From positions 1 to 37,280 of the forward strand of contig NCHM01000010.1 in the NCBI GenBank assembly GCA_002257205.1: a stretch of 37,280 nucleotides of DNA, written 5' to 3'. Within the stretch, counting starts at the first letter, position 1. The number at the start of each line of letters is the position of its first letter. Below are positions 1 through 8,550 of the stretch, piece after piece. Under the pieces are notes generated by a model, which was given only the letters and a program-made list of their open reading frames with translations, ran no database searches and was not told the origin of the DNA. The position numbers and the translations under genes are program-made. This DNA is from Rhizobiales bacterium 24-66-13 (GTDB lineage: Bacteria; Pseudomonadota; Alphaproteobacteria; Rhizobiales; Xanthobacteraceae).

Positions 1-21
1 TCCCGAAGACAGGAGCCGCAA

Positions 22-201
22 ATGTCGCACAACCTCGACCTCGCCCGGAGCTACGCCTGGAACCTCTCCCGCACCCTCATGGTGCCGGTCACGCTGTTCC
101 GCACGAGCGGCGAATATGGCGTCATGCCGACGGCGGACATTGACGATGCCGACGACCTCGAGGTCATCCACGAGTTCAATCCCTGGAGCCCGGCTCGTTG
201 A
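22..201 (+). CDS. Small conserved-type hypothetical protein (59 aa)
   Basis: A 59-residue reading frame starts MSHNLDLARS and ends NPWSPAR. An AGGAG at 11-15 sits six bases before the ATG, which makes translation likely. The protein is acidic in its second half (several D and E residues around positions 39-50) and has no signal peptide, membrane segment or cysteine. I do not recognise a domain. It is followed by a GC-rich spacer and then the Toprim gene on the same strand, so it probably belongs to the same accessory block. It may be the last gene of an operon that begins outside the window. Confidence 0.6.
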   Translation: MSHNLDLARSYAWNLSRTLMVPVTLFRTSGEYGVMPTADIDDADDLEVIHEFNPWSPAR

Positions 202-227
202 GCCGGGTAGGGGTGGCCGGCCTGCCG

Positions 228-249
228 CTTGCGCCCGGCCGGGCGCAAG
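228..249. repeat. Perfect 22-bp palindrome in the leader of the Toprim gene
   Basis: The sequence beginning CTTGCGCCCGG is self-complementary over all 22 bases. Its left half (CTTGCGCCCGGC) recurs directly at 303-314, 75 bases downstream, followed by a similar GGCTTCGC-containing stretch. The pair lies in the 218-base spacer before the Toprim gene, where no coding sequence is apparent. It could be a protein-binding site, an RNA structure or recombination debris; the sequence does not decide. Confidence 0.6.
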
Positions 250-419
250 GGAGGCTTCGCCGCGCCCCTGACCCAGCGAATCCGACAGCTTGCCGGCGCG
301 CCCTTGCGCCCGGCAGGCTTCGCGGCCGGAAGGCCCCATCCCCGGATCGCGGGGATAAGCCAAGCCAACCGAAGAAAGGGCTGGACAACGCCGGGGCGGC
401 GGGTTCGGCATAGGGCATC

Positions 420-1325
420 ATGGAGAAGAAGGACATCGACGAACTGCGGGGGAAGGTGCCCTGCGCGGCCGTCCTGGAGAAGGCCGATTTCAAGGTCGAC
501 CTGAAGGAAAGCACCCGCAAGGCGGTGAAGTACCGCCGCGCAGACGGGGAAATCGTCATCGTGATTCATGACGGACGCGGATGGTTTGATCCGCTGTCTG
601 AAGCCAAGGGCGATGTTTTCTCGCTCGCCGAGCATCTCGGCGCCGACGGCTTCGCGGACGCGCTCAAGCATGTGGCCGAGCTTGTCGGATTCACGCCAAC
701 GCTGCCGGTCTGGAAGCGTCCTACGCGCGATAGACCGACAGGGTCTTTCGCGGAGCGTTGGGACCGGCGGCTGAAGCTACGGCCGCGCTCTCCCGCCTGG
801 CGCTACCTTGCCGAAACGCGCGCCCTTCCCGACCACATCATCCAGGAGGCGGTCGACCAGGACCGGCTGCGCGAAGGCCCCTATGGCAGTATGTGGGCCG
901 CGCATACGGACGAAGCCGGCATTGTCGTCGGCTGGGAGGAGCGTGGTCCGGAATGGCGCGGCTTCTCGACCGGCGGGACGAAGCTGCTGTTCCGTTTCGG
1001 CTCGGCACAGCCCGGTCGCGTCTGCGTCATGGAGGCTGCGATCGACGCGATGAGCCTCGCCGCGATCGAGGGCCTGCGCCATGGCACTGCCTATGTCGGC
1101 ACCGGCGGCGGCTGGTCGCCGGCGACGGAGGCCGCGATCCGCGCGCTCGCGGCGCGGCCCGGCATACAGCTTGTCGCGGCAACCGACAGCAACCTGCAGG
1201 GCGACGTGTTCGGTGATCGGATCCGCGCGATCGCGGTCGAATCCGGTGCTGCCTATGACCGGCTGCGTCCGAACTGCGAGGATTGGAACGACGAGCTGAA
1301 GGCCATCCTCCAGCGCGCGCGCTGA
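420..1325 (+). CDS. DUF3991/Toprim-domain protein (plasmid primase-like)
   Basis: This 301-residue protein resembles the DUF3991 plus Toprim_2 proteins common on Rhizobiales plasmids. The N-terminal part (about 20-95) contains WFDPLSEAKGDVFSLAEHL, similar to the region before the catalytic core of bacterial primases, but without the cysteine-histidine zinc ligands. The C-terminal part (about 198-300) is Toprim-like: E205 and D209 in VMEAAIDAMSLAA, then an acidic strand ATDSNLQGD around 255-262. Toprim folds bind metal and act on nucleic-acid phosphodiesters in primases, topoisomerases and OLD nucleases. A role in priming or processing transferred single-stranded DNA is inference. The start at 420 lacks a strong ribosome site, but the downstream reading agrees with the family. 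Confidence 0.8.
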   Translation: MEKKDIDELRGKVPCAAVLEKADFKVDLKESTRKAVKYRRADGEIVIVIHDGRGWFDPLSEAKGDVFSLAEHLGADGFADALKHVAELVGFTPTLPVWKRPTRDRPTGSFAERWDRRLKLRPRSPAWRYLAETRALPDHIIQEAVDQDRLREGPYGSMWAAHTDEAGIVVGWEERGPEWRGFSTGGTKLLFRFGSAQPGRVCVMEAAIDAMSLAAIEGLRHGTAYVGTGGGWSPATEAAIRALAARPGIQLVAATDSNLQGDVFGDRIRAIAVESGAAYDRLRPNCEDWNDELKAILQRAR

Positions 1326-1340
1326 GGCAGAGACCGGGCT

Positions 1341-1457
1341 GAAAGAAAGGAGAGAAGAAGAAGGAGGAGAGGAGGAAGGCTGGCTGCCGCCTGCCCGCCG
1401 GCCGCGTCAAGGGTGAAGCTTCGCCCGGCTGCGCCGGCCCTTGACCCGTCCGGACGG
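1341..1457. other. Purine tract and stem-rich GC leader
   Basis: The 234-base gap before the DUF1419-like gene starts with an almost unbroken A/G tract (about 1341-1379). It then holds an inverted repeat GTCAAGGG (1406-1413) / CCCTTGAC (1438-1445), followed at once by the perfect palindrome CCGTCCGGACGG (1446-1457). I see no gene here. A similar layout (purine tract, then GC stems, then ribosome site) occurs at 8570-8831 before the ParB-like gene. Confidence 0.5.
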
Positions 1458-1559
1458 GGAGGCGGCCGCGGGGGAGGGGTCAGAAGGGCTGAAGGTGATG
1501 GCGACCTCGAGGAGGTGAGCCGCGCTCCAGCCCGACGAGGCGTGACAAGGAGCCCCGCC

Positions 1560-2165
1560 ATGATCCCCACCTCTGCGATCCGCAAGGTCTATCAGGGTGT
1601 CGCCGACCGCAGGACCATGTTCCGGATGTTCAACCGGCATGCCCAGCGCCCGAACCCCTGGCAGGCCGACGACAGCGCCCTGTTCAGGGGCGAGTGGTTC
1701 GAGATCGGCCATGTCGAGCATGACTATATGTTCCACATCTTGCCGCCGCTCTGGATGCGGCCCGGCATGTTCGCGATGCGCGCGTTCCTCACCGGCACCA
1801 TCACGAGCGTTCTCTTCACCTTGAAGATCGACGACGATCTGCGCTACTTCCACAGCTATTGCGACCTGGCCCTACGAGACGAGCCGGAGCGGATGCAGGA
1901 CGCAATCGTCGCGCGCGAATCCCGGCCATTCAAGGCGATGACACGCGCGGAGCGGCTCGAGCACATCTGGTCGAGCACCCATGACGATTATCGCGGCTAT
2001 GCCGACGGGCGCTTCCCGCACGCACAGCGCGGCAAGCGCATCGTCATGATGTGCGCGTCGTGGCGCGAACGGGATTTCCGATTGCTCGACCAGCTGACCG
2101 ACGTGGAGATCTCGACGAAGCTGCCGGTGCATCTGCGCTACCTGCCCGACGCAATCGCCGCATAG
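1560..2165 (+). CDS. DUF1419-like plasmid protein
   Basis: A 201-residue soluble protein starting MIPTSAIRKVYQGVADRR. The frame is open upstream to 1413, but AAGGAG followed by seven bases and the ATG at 1560 fits translation initiation best. The N-terminal segment (IRKVYQGVADRRTMFRMFNRHAQRPNPW) matches my memory of DUF1419, a family of unknown function from rhizobial and agrobacterial plasmids. Aromatic-rich stretches (YMFHILPPLWMRPGMF) suggest a compact globular fold; there is no signal peptide. The DUF3085-like gene begins eight bases after its stop, so the two are probably co-transcribed. No function can be read from the sequence. Confidence 0.7.
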   Translation: MIPTSAIRKVYQGVADRRTMFRMFNRHAQRPNPWQADDSALFRGEWFEIGHVEHDYMFHILPPLWMRPGMFAMRAFLTGTITSVLFTLKIDDDLRYFHSYCDLALRDEPERMQDAIVARESRPFKAMTRAERLEHIWSSTHDDYRGYADGRFPHAQRGKRIVMMCASWRERDFRLLDQLTDVEISTKLPVHLRYLPDAIAA

Positions 2166-2173
2166 GTGCCGCC

Positions 2174-2572
2174 ATGTTCACCTTCTCCGTGACGGCGGTG
2201 CGCGCGGTCCTCCTGCGCGGCCGCATCGACGCGTTCATGAATGGCGGCTTCCGCAATCCGCACTACGGCCTCTCTCCAGGCAAGGACGAGAAGCCGGGCA
2301 TCTGGCTGGTCGGCGACGAGGGGGTCTACATTCTCTCGAACGGCAAGCTCGCCGAGGGGCAGAGCGCCCTCATCGTCTATGCCGAGGAATGCGATCCGAA
2401 GGCCAACCCCGACTACTGGCACTACAAGCGCCAGCATTTCGGGAGCGATGACGGCATCGAGTTTCTCGATGCCGTCAGGCTCGTGGCGCTGATCGCAGCG
2501 GTTCCGGCGGCCACGCATCTCACCATCACGACGACCGACGACAGCCTGTCGATCACGACGCTCCGCCGCTGA
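2174..2572 (+). CDS. DUF3085-like plasmid protein
   Basis: A 132-residue protein starting MFTFSVTAVRAVLLRGRIDAF. It contains GIWLVGDEGVYILSNGKLAEG (about residues 50-70), which resembles DUF3085, a family of unknown function on Rhizobiales plasmids. The frame is open further upstream into the previous gene, but the ATG at 2174 directly follows that gene's stop and gives the expected length. There are no membrane segments, and one cysteine (in YAEECDP). The C-terminus is rich in threonine and serine. It lies between the DUF1419-like gene and the giant methylase-helicase. That order, as far as I recall, recurs on related plasmids and implies a shared role. Confidence 0.65.
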   Translation: MFTFSVTAVRAVLLRGRIDAFMNGGFRNPHYGLSPGKDEKPGIWLVGDEGVYILSNGKLAEGQSALIVYAEECDPKANPDYWHYKRQHFGSDDGIEFLDAVRLVALIAAVPAATHLTITTTDDSLSITTLRR

Positions 2573-2679
2573 CCTTGCGGGCCGACCGGCCCGTTCTCCC
2601 ACCCTCTCGCGACCATCGCTCCTGCCGGACACGCGCCGGCGGGCCGATGCCGCGCGCCCTCATCCCAGGAGACATCACC

Positions 2680-5600
2680 ATGGCGCAGGACGATCCCTTC
2701 ACGTTCGACCTTTTCGGCAGCACCGCCCTCTCGTCGGGCCTTGGCCTCGGCGTGACCGCCTTCGCCGGCGATTTCGCGATCGAGGCAGATGACGACGACG
2801 ATCCCGATCCCACGACACCCGCCCCCGCGATCCCCGTCGCAGGACCGGCTCGCTCCGCGGCCTCGGCGCACCAGGAGCGCGGGACGAATTTCTACCTCGC
2901 CGGCGATCGCGCCCTGGCGAAAGGCTGGAAGGACCGGGCCCGCGACAGCATCGCCGCCATCCGGCTCGCAGCCGCGATCGAGGCCGAGCAGCGCCCGGCG
3001 ACACGGGACGAGCAGGAGCGGCTCGTCCTTTTCACCGGCTTCGGCGCCACCGACCTGGCCAACGGCGTGTTCCGCCGTCCTGGCGAGATCGATTTCCGCG
3101 CTGGCTGGCAGGAGATCGGCGCCTCTCTGCAAGACGCCGTCGACGAGCTCGACTACGCCTCGCTCGCCCGCTGCACGCAGTATGCTCATTTCACGCCGGA
3201 GTTCATCATTCGGGCGATCTGGTCCGGGCTCCAGCGCCTCGGCTGGCGCGGCGGACGGATTCTCGAGCCGGGAATCGGAACGGGCCTCTTCCCGGCGTTG
3301 ATGCCGGGATCTCTGCGAGCCGTCTCCCATGTGACCGGCGTCGAGTTCGATCCGGTCACGGCCCGCATCGCCCGTTTGTTGCAGCCGGGGGCTCGCATCG
3401 TCACCGGCGATTTCGCGCGGACCGAGCTGCCGGCGGCCTTCGACCTGGTCGTGGGCAATCCACCCTTCTCCGACCGGACGGTCCGTTCGGACCGCGCCTA
3501 CCGCTCGCTCGGCTTCCGGCTGCATGACTATTTCATCGCCCGGTCGATCGACCTGCAGAAACCCGGAGCGCTCGCCGCCTTCGTCACCTCTCACGGCACG
3601 ATGGACAAGACGGATTTCTCCGCTCGCGCGCATATCGCGAAGACCGCGGACCTGATCGCGGCCATCCGCCTGCCTGAGGGCAGCTTCCGCGGAGCGGCCG
3701 GCACCGACGTCGTTGTCGACCTGCTCTTCTTCCGCAAGCGCAAGGCTGGCGACCCCGAGGGCGATCGGTCCTGGCTGGACACCGAAGAGGTGCGGGCTGC
3801 GACGGAGGACGAAGGGACCATCTGTGTGAACTGCTGGTTCGCCCGGCATCCCGTCTTTGTGCTCGGCGAGCACGCGCTGACGTCCGGGCCGTTTGGGGAG
3901 ACCTATACCTGCCGGCCGCGCCGCGGTGAGGATCTCGACACCGCGCTCGCGGCCGCGATCACCCGTCTTCCGGAAGCCCTCTATGATGGTGAGCCAACCA
4001 CGGTCGATGCCGGCATCGAGGACGCCGACGAGCAGGGCGCTGTCGACCTGCCTTCGGACCGCCATGTGCGCGAGGGCAGTTACTTTTTCGACCAGGCACA
4101 GGGCCTGATGCAGATCCTTGACGGCGAGGCGGTCCCTGTGAAGGTCCGCAAGGGCCGCAGCGCCGACGGCGTCCCTGAGAAGCATATCCGCATCATCAGG
4201 AAGCTGATCCCGATCCGTGACGCGGTTCGGGAGGTGCTCAGACGCCAGGAACAGAACCGGTCGTGGAAAGAGGCGCAGGTCCGGCTGCGCATTGCCTGGT
4301 CGAGCTTCGTTCGGGACTTCGGCCCGATCAACCAGACCACGGTTTCGATGACGGAGGATTCCGAGACCGGAGAGGTGCGCGAGACGCACCGCCGGCCGAA
4401 CCTCGCTCCCTTCGCGGATGACCCGGACTGCTGGCTCGTCGCCTCCATCGAGGACTACGACCTCGATACCGATACGGCCCGCCCCGGTCCGATCTTCACC
4501 GAGCGCGTGATCTCTCCGCTGATTGCACCGACGATCACGAGCGCGGCCGATGCGCTCGCCGTCGTGTTGAACGAGCGCGGCCGCGTCGATCTCGAGCATA
4601 TTGCCGAGCTCCTGCACCGGGATCCGGACGACGTGGTCCTGGAGCTGGGGAGCGCCATCTATCGCGACCCGGCCGACGGCGCCTGGCAGACGGCGGACGC
4701 GTATCTGTCTGGCCGCGTCCGCGACAAGCTGAAGATCGCCGAGGCGGCGGCTGCGCTCGATCCCGCCTACCAGCGCAATGTCACGGCGCTCGCCGCGGTG
4801 CAGCCCGCGGACCTTCGCCCCTCCGACATCACCGCGCGGCTGGGCGCGCCCTGGATTCCGGCTGACGATGTGATCACCTTCGTCAGGCAGACGATGGCCG
4901 CGGAGATCAGGATCCATCATATGCCGGAGCTTGCCTCCTGGACCGTCGAGGCGCGACAGCTCGGTTGGTCGGCCGCCGGTACCTCGGAATGGGGCACCAA
5001 CCGTCGGCATGCCGGCGAACTGCTCGCCGATGCCCTCAACAGCCGCGTGCCGCAGATCTTCGACACGGTGAAAGACGGGATGAGCGAACGGCGCGTGCTC
5101 AATGTCGTCGACACCGAGACGGCGAAGGAGAAGCTGCAGAAGATCAAGGAGGCGTTCCAGCGCTGGATCTGGTCCGATGCCGATCGGACCGACCGGCTGG
5201 CGCGCGTCTATAACGACCGCTTCAACAATATCGCGCCGCGACGGTTCGACGGCAGCCATCTCCAGCTCCCAGGCGCCTCGGGCGCCTTTTCGCTCTATGG
5301 GCACCAGAAGCGCGGCATCTGGCGCATCGTCTCGGCAGGCTCGACCTATCTCGCCCACGCCGTCGGCGCCGGCAAGACCATGACCATGGCCGCCGCCATC
5401 ATGGAGCAGCGCCGGCTGGGCCTGATCGCCAAGGCGATGCTGGTCGTTCCGGGCCATTGCCTGGCGCAGGCCGCACGCGAGTTCCTCGCCCTTTATCCTT
5501 CCGCCCGCATCCTTGTCGCCGACGAGAGCAATTTCACGAAGGACAAGCGCACCCGCTTCCTCTCGCGCGCCGCGACGGCGACCTGGGACGCCATCATCAT

Positions 5601-7782
5601 CACGCACAGCGCCTTCCGGTTCATCGGCATCCCTGCGGCCTGGGAACAGCAGATGATCCAGGACGAGCTGGAGCTCTACGAGACGCTGCTCCTGCGCGTC
5701 GAACGCGACGACCGCGTCTCGCGCAAGCGCCTCGAGCGCCTCAAGGAGGGGCTGAAGGAACGGCTTGAAGCGCTCTCGACGCGCAAGGACGATCTGCTGA
5801 CGATTGCGGAGATCGGCGTCGACCAGATCATCGTGGACGAAGCCCAGGAGTTTCGGAAGCTCTCATTCGCCACGAATATGAGCACGTTGAAGGGGGTCGA
5901 CCCGAACGGATCGCAACGTGCGTGGGACCTCTACGTCAAGGCCCGCTTTATCGAGACGAAAAATCCGGGGCGCGCGCTCGTGCTCGCCTCCGGCACGCCG
6001 ATCACCAACACGCTGGGCGAGATGTTCTCGGTGCAGCGCCTGATGGATCACGCCGCGCTCGTCTCGCGCGGCCTGCAGGAGTTCGATGCCTGGGCCTCCA
6101 CCTTCGGCGATGTGACGACCGAGCTCGAGCTTCAGCCGTCGGGCCGTTACAAGCCGGTCTCGCGCTTTGCGAGCTTCGTCAACGTGCCGGAGCTCATCGC
6201 GATGTTCCGTTCGTTCGCGGACGTCGTCATGCCGGAGGATCTTCGGCGCTATGTGAGGGTGCCGGCGATCTCGACCGGCCAGCGCCAGATCCTCACCTCG
6301 AAGCCAACCGCCGCCTTCAAGCGTTACCAGAGCGTGCTCGACGCCCGCATCAAGGCGATCGAGGAACGCGACCGCCCGCCGCAGCCCGGTGACGACATCC
6401 TGCTCTCCGTCATCACCGATGGCCGGCACGCTGCCATCGACCTCCGGCTCGTCGATCCCGACAACGACAACGAGCCCACGAACAAGCTCAACAATCTGAT
6501 CGCCAACGCCTTCCGCATCTGGCAGGAGACGGCGCAGAACACCTATGTCCGCCCGGACGGCAAGCCCTACGAGCTTCCCGGCGCCGCGCAGATGATCTTC
6601 TCCGATCTCGGTACGCTCGCTGTCGAGCAGAGCCGGGGATTTTCTGCCTACCGTTGGATTCGCGACGAGCTGGTCCGTCTCGGCGTCCCCGCGGCTGAGA
6701 TCGCCTTCATGCAGGACTACAAGAAGTCCGAGGCGAAGCAGCGCCTCTTCGGCGACGTCCGCGCGGGCAAGGTCCGCATCCTGATCGGTTCGTCCGACAC
6801 GATGGGCACCGGGGTCAACGCCCAGCTCCGGCTGAAGGCACTGCACCATCTCGATGTGCCCTGGCTGCCGTCGCAGATAGAGCAGCGCGAGGGCCGTATT
6901 GTCCGCCAGGGCAACCAGTACGATGTCGTCGACATCATCGCTTATGCGACCGAGGGCAGCCTCGATGCGCAGATGTGGCAGCAGAACGAGCGCAAGGCCC
7001 GCTTCATCGCGGCCGCGCTCTCGGGCGATACCTCGATCCGCCGGCTCGACGATATGGGCGAGAGCCAGGCCAATCAGTTCGCCATGGCGAAGGCGATTGC
7101 CAGTGGCGATCCGCGCTTGATGCAGAAGGCGGGGCTCGAAGCCGACCTCGCGCGGCTGGAACGGCTGCGTGCCGCGCATATCGACGACCAGCACGCCGTG
7201 CGCCGGCAGATCCGCGACGCAGAGCGCGACATCGAGTTCTCGACGCGCCGCATCGCGGAAGTCGGGCAAGACATCGAACGCCTCATCCCGACCGCGGGCG
7301 ATGCCTTCGCCATGAGCGTCATGGGCAAACGCTTCGCGGAGCGAAAGGAGGCGGGCCGCGCCCTGATGAAGGAGATCCTCACCCTCGTGCAGTTTCAGCA
7401 GGAAGGCGAGGCCGTCATTGCCGAGGTCGGGGGCTTCCGGCTCGGATATTCCGGCGAGCGTTTCGGCCGGGACGGTTATCGCTACACGACCATGCTGATG
7501 CGAACGGGCGCCGAGACCGAAATCGAGCTGTCCATGACGGTGACGCCGCTCGGCGCAGTCTCCCGGCTCGAGCACGCGCTCGATGATTTCGAGGCAGAGC
7601 AGGACCGCTGTCGGCAGCGTCTGGCGGATGCCCGCCGCAGGCACGCATCCTATCAGGCGCGGGACGGCGGCGACTTCGCCTTCGGCGACGAGCTGGCGGA
7701 CAAGCGCCGGCAACTCGCCGAGATCGAGGAATCCCTTGCCGCCGACATCGAGGGGGTTGGCGAGACGGCGATCGCCGCTTAG
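2680..7782 (+). CDS. Giant N6-adenine methylase / SF2 helicase fusion (DarB-like)
   Basis: A 1700-residue protein combining a DNA methyltransferase with a superfamily 2 helicase. The ATG at 2680 has AGGAG eight bases upstream; an upstream TTG at 2575 is unlikely. Motif I of the methylase is LEPGIGTG (195-202), and the catalytic adenine-N6 motif is NPPF (260-263). The helicase half has a Walker-A-like VGAGKT (895-900), a DEAQ box (1053-1056), the motif-III-like SGTPITNT, and motif VI QREGRIVRQG (1402-1411). A long helical C-terminal tail follows. Similar fusions are frequent on large Rhizobiales plasmids and recall phage P1 DarB, which protects incoming DNA from type I restriction. No nuclease motif was spotted. 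An antirestriction or DNA-protection role during transfer is inference. Confidence 0.85.
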   Translation: MAQDDPFTFDLFGSTALSSGLGLGVTAFAGDFAIEADDDDDPDPTTPAPAIPVAGPARSAASAHQERGTNFYLAGDRALAKGWKDRARDSIAAIRLAAAIEAEQRPATRDEQERLVLFTGFGATDLANGVFRRPGEIDFRAGWQEIGASLQDAVDELDYASLARCTQYAHFTPEFIIRAIWSGLQRLGWRGGRILEPGIGTGLFPALMPGSLRAVSHVTGVEFDPVTARIARLLQPGARIVTGDFARTELPAAFDLVVGNPPFSDRTVRSDRAYRSLGFRLHDYFIARSIDLQKPGALAAFVTSHGTMDKTDFSARAHIAKTADLIAAIRLPEGSFRGAAGTDVVVDLLFFRKRKAGDPEGDRSWLDTEEVRAATEDEGTICVNCWFARHPVFVLGEHALTSGPFGETYTCRPRRGEDLDTALAAAITRLPEALYDGEPTTVDAGIEDADEQGAVDLPSDRHVREGSYFFDQAQGLMQILDGEAVPVKVRKGRSADGVPEKHIRIIRKLIPIRDAVREVLRRQEQNRSWKEAQVRLRIAWSSFVRDFGPINQTTVSMTEDSETGEVRETHRRPNLAPFADDPDCWLVASIEDYDLDTDTARPGPIFTERVISPLIAPTITSAADALAVVLNERGRVDLEHIAELLHRDPDDVVLELGSAIYRDPADGAWQTADAYLSGRVRDKLKIAEAAAALDPAYQRNVTALAAVQPADLRPSDITARLGAPWIPADDVITFVRQTMAAEIRIHHMPELASWTVEARQLGWSAAGTSEWGTNRRHAGELLADALNSRVPQIFDTVKDGMSERRVLNVVDTETAKEKLQKIKEAFQRWIWSDADRTDRLARVYNDRFNNIAPRRFDGSHLQLPGASGAFSLYGHQKRGIWRIVSAGSTYLAHAVGAGKTMTMAAAIMEQRRLGLIAKAMLVVPGHCLAQAAREFLALYPSARILVADESNFTKDKRTRFLSRAATATWDAIIITHSAFRFIGIPAAWEQQMIQDELELYETLLLRVERDDRVSRKRLERLKEGLKERLEALSTRKDDLLTIAEIGVDQIIVDEAQEFRKLSFATNMSTLKGVDPNGSQRAWDLYVKARFIETKNPGRALVLASGTPITNTLGEMFSVQRLMDHAALVSRGLQEFDAWASTFGDVTTELELQPSGRYKPVSRFASFVNVPELIAMFRSFADVVMPEDLRRYVRVPAISTGQRQILTSKPTAAFKRYQSVLDARIKAIEERDRPPQPGDDILLSVITDGRHAAIDLRLVDPDNDNEPTNKLNNLIANAFRIWQETAQNTYVRPDGKPYELPGAAQMIFSDLGTLAVEQSRGFSAYRWIRDELVRLGVPAAEIAFMQDYKKSEAKQRLFGDVRAGKVRILIGSSDTMGTGVNAQLRLKALHHLDVPWLPSQIEQREGRIVRQGNQYDVVDIIAYATEGSLDAQMWQQNERKARFIAAALSGDTSIRRLDDMGESQANQFAMAKAIASGDPRLMQKAGLEADLARLERLRAAHIDDQHAVRRQIRDAERDIEFSTRRIAEVGQDIERLIPTAGDAFAMSVMGKRFAERKEAGRALMKEILTLVQFQQEGEAVIAEVGGFRLGYSGERFGRDGYRYTTMLMRTGAETEIELSMTVTPLGAVSRLEHALDDFEAEQDRCRQRLADARRRHASYQARDGGDFAFGDELADKRRQLAEIEESLAADIEGVGETAIAA

Positions 7783-8207
7783 GCGCGCTCGCGCAAATCC
7801 TCGATCAGCTCGGGATGCTGGTCGAGGAGCCGCAGCAACTGGCTGGTCGGGCCGCTCGGCTCGACCACGCCGCGCTCATATTTGTCGAAGGCGTTCTCGC
7901 CGACCTTGAGCAGGCCGCCGGCCTCGCGCTGCGAGAGCTTCAGCTTCTCGCGTACCCGCCTGATCGTCGCCGGTGACGGAATGCCTTCGAGTTCTTCCTT
8001 CAAGGCCCGCAGCGCCGCGTCGCTGACCGCCATGTCGTCGCCGACATGGACGCCCTCGTCGCCATTCTCCGGGTAGTAGCCCGGAAGCTCGACGGTGACG
8101 CTCTTGCCCTTGTAGGTGACGAGGAACGGACGCACGCCCCGGCGCAGCGTCTCGCCGGTCTCCGGAGAGACCATCGTGTCAGGCAGGTTCTTCTTCAGTG
8201 CCGCCAT
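7779..8207 (-). CDS. mqsA: MqsA-type antitoxin lacking the zinc-finger cysteines
   Basis: A roughly 142-residue antitoxin transcribed leftward after mqsR. Its C-terminal half is a helix-turn-helix of the MqsA/Xre type (KLSQREAGGLLKVGENAFDKYERG), followed by LLRLLDQHPEL, which lines up closely with E. coli MqsA. The N-terminal half aligns with the MqsA toxin-binding domain, but all four zinc-binding cysteines are absent (MVSPETG and YYPENGDEG replace the two CxxC pairs). An ATG at 8213 overlaps the mqsR stop, but AAGGAG lies only two bases from it and eight from the ATG at 8207, so I prefer 8207. It should neutralise MqsR and repress the operon through the palindrome at 8526-8544. Confidence 0.85.
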   Translation of the reverse strand: MAALKKNLPDTMVSPETGETLRRGVRPFLVTYKGKSVTVELPGYYPENGDEGVHVGDDMAVSDAALRALKEELEGIPSPATIRRVREKLKLSQREAGGLLKVGENAFDKYERGVVEPSGPTSQLLRLLDQHPELIEDLRERA

Positions 8208-8209
8208 GG

Positions 8210-8515
8210 TCATTTCTCCTTGAACGATATGACCGTGAACTCGGTCACGACGTCCGCCTGGAACTTCACATAGAGCGTCAGACCCCGGGCCGGGACATGG
8301 TAGACATCCTGCCAGACGCGATGATCGGCGAAGGTGGTCATCGACTTGTAGAACATCCGCCGCTCGATCCCCGCGATCGTCTCGGCGACGCCCGCGCGAT
8401 CGAAGCCCAGGGCGATGGCGCCGCGCAGCGCGGATGACGTCATCGCAAGCGCCTCGACCGTCTCGAAAGCCGATTTGATGGCCTCGAGATCATAGGTCGG
8501 GCGCCGCTTTTCCAT
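8210..8515 (-). CDS. mqsR: MqsR-type mRNA interferase toxin
   Basis: A 101-residue toxin very like E. coli MqsR. It starts MEKRRPTYDL, contains FYKSMTTFADHRVWQDVYH (55-73) and ends VISFKEK. MqsR is a RelE-fold ribonuclease that cleaves mRNA, mainly at GCU or GCA; this specificity is known for the family and not read here. The residues reported as important in E. coli (the lysine in FYKS, the glutamine in WQDV, a tyrosine near 82 and a C-terminal lysine) all have counterparts. The toxin gene precedes the antitoxin gene, the unusual order typical of mqsRA, and their ends overlap. The pair sits between the methylase-helicase and the ParB-like gene on the opposite strand, consistent with a plasmid-addiction module inserted later. 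Confidence 0.9.
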   Translation of the reverse strand: MEKRRPTYDLEAIKSAFETVEALAMTSSALRGAIALGFDRAGVAETIAGIERRMFYKSMTTFADHRVWQDVYHVPARGLTLYVKFQADVVTEFTVISFKEK

Positions 8516-8525
8516 GCCCCAAACA

Positions 8526-8544
8526 TGCCACCATTATGGTGGCA
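8526..8544. promoter_or_regulatory. Palindromic operator of the mqsRA pair
   Basis: Two 9-base arms, TGCCACCAT and ATGGTGGCA, are perfectly complementary around one central base. The site ends 11 bases upstream of the mqsR start codon. On the minus strand it is preceded by TTGAAC (8545-8550), a possible -35 element, so a bound MqsA dimer would cover the promoter. MqsA is known to autorepress through palindromes. The arms here are not the AACCT/AGGTT arms I recall from E. coli. Confidence 0.75.
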
Positions 8545-8550
8545 GTTCAA

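Noticed and set aside
2422-5607. 1061-codon open frame on the minus strand
   Set aside because: It is antisense to the methylase-helicase, reads as repetitive arginine-, glycine- and alanine-rich sequence without any domain, and is explained by high third-position GC.
5863-7713. 616-codon minus-strand open frame
   Set aside because: Antisense shadow of the same gene; no ribosome site and no family resemblance.
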